Below the pieces are notes generated by a model. That model did not search any database and was not told the DNA's origin. It saw only the letters and a list, made by a program, of their open reading frames with translations. A stretch of DNA of 64,000 nt from assembly GCA_019459525.1 (NCBI GenBank), contig JAIBEY010000038.1, forward strand, positions 37,568 through 101,567. The letters are read 5' to 3'. A program made the position numbers and the translations under genes. Positions 63,884-64,000 of this stretch are shown here, piece after piece (positions within the stretch are counted from its first letter, which is position 1; every line of letters starts with the position of its first letter). Origin of the DNA: Prolixibacteraceae bacterium. Its GTDB lineage: Bacteria > Bacteroidota > Bacteroidia > Bacteroidales > Prolixibacteraceae.

Positions 63884-64000
63884 ATGGCTAAAGAAATTGC
63901 TGGATTAATTAAATTGCAAGTAAAGGGGGGTGCTGCTAACCCTTCACCTCCGATAGGCCCAGCATTAGGTTCTAAAGGGGTAAACATCATGCAATTTTGC
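63884..64000 (+). CDS. rplK: 50S ribosomal protein uL11 (partial, 5' end)
   Basis: The first 39 codons are in the window: [16 protein letters not shown] and [20 protein letters not shown], the conserved uL11 N-terminus with the proline-rich hinge. It continues beyond the right edge in the usual nusG-rplK-rplA order. Confidence 0.95.
   Translation, partial: MAKEIAGLIKLQVKGGAANPSPPIGPALGSKGVNIMQFC

Overview
The window looks like a chromosomal segment of a Bacteroidota bacterium, most likely an environmental Bacteroidales/Marinilabiliales-type lineage. Pointers are a giant surface protein with a type IX secretion (T9SS) C-terminal sorting signal, a PorT-like protein next to ubiE, a lipidated TamA (TamL), a fused ResB/CcsA cytochrome c maturation protein, several small haem lipoproteins, DUF5777 and OB-fold proteins typical of the phylum, promoters of the TAnnTTTG type with an upstream TTTG/TTG, and the run tRNA-Thr/Tyr/Gly/Thr-tuf-secE-nusG-rplK. 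No phage, insertion sequence or CRISPR array was seen.

Layout. 1-9.4 kb: envelope and lipid genes (mtgA, ccsBA, acyl-CoA ligase, PAP2 phosphatase), a DUF1801 protein and a DEAD-box RNA helicase. 9.6-11.9 kb: a large lipoprotein of unknown function with a possible papain-like Cys/His pair, and a TfoX-C protein. 12.1-18.5 kb: the most unusual block, five co-directional genes: a double-cluster Fe-S protein, a radical SAM enzyme, a fusion of DUF116 to an isoprenyl diphosphate synthase, a short alpha/alpha-barrel protein and a squalene-hopene-cyclase-family protein with a DxDD acid motif. I infer an uncharacterised cyclic-terpenoid pathway with redox/radical chemistry. 18.5-22 kb (minus): an export/redox operon of three haem lipoproteins, a DUF5777 protein, YceI and an OB-fold protein, with a Crp/Fnr regulator upstream. 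23-30 kb (minus): D-threonine-aldolase-like enzyme, purA, a Fur-family regulator lacking its usual zinc CxxC, the (p)ppGpp enzyme and a MacB-type permease.

30-35 kb: pRiA4b-ORF3-like protein, miaA, a Nudix protein overlapping a GT4 glycosyltransferase, gapA, then a 1.1-kb AT-rich gap. 35.8-43.1 kb: a 2440-residue T9SS cargo made of about 20 Ig-like/Fn3-like modules. 43-48 kb: a nitroreductase convergent with a five-gene minus operon (SDR, Ldh-family oxidoreductase, glycosyltransferase, LytS-like kinase, LytTR regulator). 48-56 kb: PurL-like AIR-synthase protein, ubiE, porT-like, FAD dehydrogenase, SpoU methyltransferase and tamL. 56-58 kb: two divergent class II aldolases of different subclasses. 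58-64 kb: HhH protein, rpsU, xerC-like recombinase, hpf, four tRNAs, tuf, a tRNA-like remnant, secE, nusG and the start of rplK.

Intergenic palindromes recur, mainly in the first 23 kb. One known-type palindrome lies in frame inside a gene of the terpenoid block.
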